NCBI GenBank assembly: GCA_038204465.1
Contig: JBBRCX010000161.1
Span: 1 to 7,379, forward strand
Length of the DNA stretch: 7,379 nt
Reading direction: 5' to 3'
Origin: JBBRCX01 sp038204465
GTDB taxonomy: Bacteria; Planctomycetota; Phycisphaerae; Tepidisphaerales; Tepidisphaeraceae
Notes under the pieces: model-generated
The model's database searches: none
Told to the model about the DNA's origin: nothing
The model's input: the letters and a program-made list of their open reading frames with translations, nothing else
Part shown: positions 6,155 through 7,379 of the stretch, piece by piece
Layout: each line of letters begins with the position of its first letter
How positions within the stretch are numbered: the first letter of the stretch is position 1
Translations under genes and position numbers: made by a program

Positions 6155-6436
6155 TTCGTCGTCGGCCCGGGCGAGCCGCACGATGTAGCCGCCGGATTTC
6201 TCGTCGCGGTCGAGGACGAGCTCGCCACGCCGAGCGGCTTCCTCCAGCAGCGCATTGAACGAGCGAAAGCCGTAGTACGACTCGTTGAACCCCGGGTTGC
6301 GGCGCTTCAGCGCCTGCTTGATCATCGAGCCCCAGACTTTTTCCTCCGCGCCGCGCTCGCTCAGGAGCGCGTCGACGTTTCGATGAAAGGCCGACCGGAA
6401 CTGCGCCCGTCCGAACGCGCGCAACAAATTCGCGGG
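6146..6436 (-). pseudogene. NYN-type protein remnant, OST-HTH/LOTUS domain only
   Basis: The frame encodes about 95 residues, of which the last ~75 resemble the C-terminal OST-HTH/LOTUS RNA-binding domain of bacterial NYN (PIN-like nuclease) proteins: KVWGSMIKQALKRRNPGF, NESYYGFRSFNALLEEA, then LVLDRDEKSGGYIVR. The whole N-terminal nuclease half is missing. Upstream of about 6394 the frame runs through a dispersed repeat (reading LLRAFGRAQFR) into the in-frame TAG stop of the ABC ATPase gene. The only candidate start is TTG at 6427, inside the repeat and without a ribosome site. I therefore call a 5'-truncated remnant created by rearrangement at the repeat; a small expressed protein translated by coupling to the ABC gene, or an assembly join, are alternatives. 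The domain assignment is from recognition of conserved blocks only. Confidence 0.65.
6394..6436 (+). repeat. REP-like dispersed repeat, copy 2 (at the ABC stop codon)
   Basis: This is the direct-orientation partner of 1476-1518 (42 of 43 bp; 6401-6436 identical). Its edge abuts the TAG stop of the ABC ATPase gene (6437-6439), and identity is lost at that stop. The internal palindrome is 6402-6423. Its other edge coincides with the point where the LOTUS remnant loses family resemblance, marking a likely recombination junction. Confidence 0.8.
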
Positions 6437-7379
6437 CTAGGGTTCCATCACACGTATTTCCCGCGATGGAACGCTGACTCGCACCTGCGTGCCTTCCGGA
6501 ATTCTTTCCGCTCCGCGCACGTGGGATTGGTCGGCGGTCACGATTCCCCGGTTCACGCGAATCTCGTAACGCACGAACTCTCCGAAGAACTCCGCCCCGG
6601 CGACCTCGCCTGCGAGCTGCAGGCTCTCGGGACCGGTGGCCTCGTTCAGTCGCACCGCATGCGGCCGGAACGCGAGGTGCACGTGCGGCTTCTGCGCATT
6701 CGCGAGGGACGGCGGCAGCGTGCATTCGCCGAGCGTCGGCGAGGCGAAGCGGCCCGCGCGTATCTCGCCTTCGAACAGGTTCACCGAGCCCACGAACTGC
6801 GCCACGAACCGGTTCAGCGGATGGTCGAAGAGCTCGATCGGCGTGCCGATCTGCTGGATCACGCCCTGGTCCATGACGGCGATGCGATCGCAGATCGTCA
6901 TCGCCTCCTCCTGGTCGTGCGTCACGAAGATCGTGGTGATGCCGAGCCGCTGGTGCAGCCGCAGTAGCTCGTGGCGCATCTGCACCCGCAGCTTGGCGTC
7001 GAGGTTCGACAGCGGCTCGTCCAGCAGCAGCACCTGCGGCTCGATGGCGAGGGTGCGCGCGAGCGCCACGCGCTGTTGTTGGCCGCCCGAGAGCTGGCTG
7101 GGGCGCCGCGAGCCATATCCGCTGAGTCCCACGAGCTCGAGGGCCGCGTCGGTGCGTTGCCGCACGGACGCGCGGGCGAGCTTTCGCTCCTCGAGCCCGA
7201 AGGCCACGTTCTGCGCCACCGTCATGTGCGGCCAAAGTGCGTAATTCTGGAACACCATGCCGACGTTGCGCTTCCACGGCGGAATGCCGGTAACGTCCTT
7301 GCCGCCGATCAGCAGCCTTCCCGCCTGGTGCTGGATGAAGCCCGCGATGAGCCGCAGCAGCGTGGACTTGCCCGACCCC
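6437..7379 (-). CDS. ABC-transporter ATP-binding protein, Fe3+/polyamine/sugar importer class (5'-truncated)
   Basis: The minus-strand frame enters from beyond the window end inside the Walker A motif (GSGKSTLL) and gives 313 visible residues, so only about the first 35-45 are missing. Visible motifs in order are the Q-loop (VFQNYALWPHMTV, 42-54), signature LSGGQQQR (96-103), Walker B VLLLDEP (116-122), D-loop SNLDAKLR and switch histidine in FVTHDQEEAM (151-160). After about 235 a TOBE-type accessory domain follows, ending VRVSVPSREIRVMEP. The protein is the cytoplasmic motor of a binding-protein-dependent importer; this class (FbpC/PotA/UgpC-like) includes uptake systems for ferric iron, polyamines, phosphonates and sugars, and the substrate cannot be told from the ATPase. 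Permease and binding-protein genes are probably upstream, outside the window. The C-terminus looks natural, although a dispersed repeat begins immediately after the stop. Confidence 0.92.
   Translation of the reverse strand, partial: GSGKSTLLRLIAGFIQHQAGRLLIGGKDVTGIPPWKRNVGMVFQNYALWPHMTVAQNVAFGLEERKLARASVRQRTDAALELVGLSGYGSRRPSQLSGGQQQRVALARTLAIEPQVLLLDEPLSNLDAKLRVQMRHELLRLHQRLGITTIFVTHDQEEAMTICDRIAVMDQGVIQQIGTPIELFDHPLNRFVAQFVGSVNLFEGEIRAGRFASPTLGECTLPPSLANAQKPHVHLAFRPHAVRLNEATGPESLQLAGEVAGAEFFGEFVRYEIRVNRGIVTADQSHVRGAERIPEGTQVRVSVPSREIRVMEP

Noticed and set aside
6050..6967. Plus-strand open frame of about 305 codons opposite the ABC gene
   Set aside because: It is antisense to a well-supported ATPase and runs through repeat B and the REP-like repeat, with no domain of its own.
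5952..7277. Minus-strand open frame of about 441 codons overlapping the ABC gene and LOTUS remnant
   Set aside because: It is in a different frame from the ABC ATPase, whose motifs are complete. The translation is low-complexity Ala/Arg-rich sequence without a recognisable domain.
1..7379. tRNA, rRNA, CRISPR array, or complete insertion sequence
   Set aside because: No cloverleaf, rRNA segment, regularly spaced repeat series or transposase frame was seen on either strand.

Overview
The window is about 7.4 kb of high-GC DNA. The protein families and codon usage suggest a proteobacterium, most likely a beta- or gammaproteobacterium; this is inferred from family resemblance only. Both ends are cut inside genes.

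Layout. (1) Positions 1-1629, plus strand: the 3' part of an indolepyruvate oxidoreductase beta-subunit family gene (iorB-like). (2) 1630-2197: a 568-bp gap between convergent genes. It has no convincing gene but holds several inverted repeats, an operator-like palindrome and a dispersed-repeat copy (A). (3) 2198-4383, minus strand: a two-component system, with an OmpR-type response regulator followed by a membrane histidine kinase; stop and start overlap in GTGA. (4) 4384-4594: a divergent control region with a 16-bp perfect inverted repeat next to a plausible promoter for the regulator. (5) 4595-6001, plus strand: an unrecognised exported 468-residue protein with one canonical EF-hand loop. 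(6) 6002-6145: a second convergent gap with repeat copy B. (7) 6146-6436, minus strand: a headless remnant of a NYN/LOTUS-type gene (OST-HTH part only). (8) 6437-7379, minus strand: an ABC-transporter ATPase of the Fe3+/spermidine/sugar importer class, cut at its Walker A motif by the window end.

How the genes may work together. The regulator, kinase and divergent EF-hand protein look like one unit: a sensor system sharing a control region with an exported, probably Ca2+-binding protein. The unit is bracketed by two related ~70-bp inverted-repeat elements (A at 2085-2161, B at 6052-6129), both in 3'-3' gaps.

A second, unrelated direct repeat (43 bp, one mismatch) occurs at 1476-1518 and 6394-6436. 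One copy is read in frame inside the C-terminal part of the iorB-like gene. The other lies directly after the ABC stop codon, exactly where the LOTUS remnant loses its N-terminal part. This repeat contains an imperfect palindrome, like REP-type sequences, and appears to mark a rearrangement point. A chimeric assembly join at the repeat is an alternative that the sequence alone cannot exclude.
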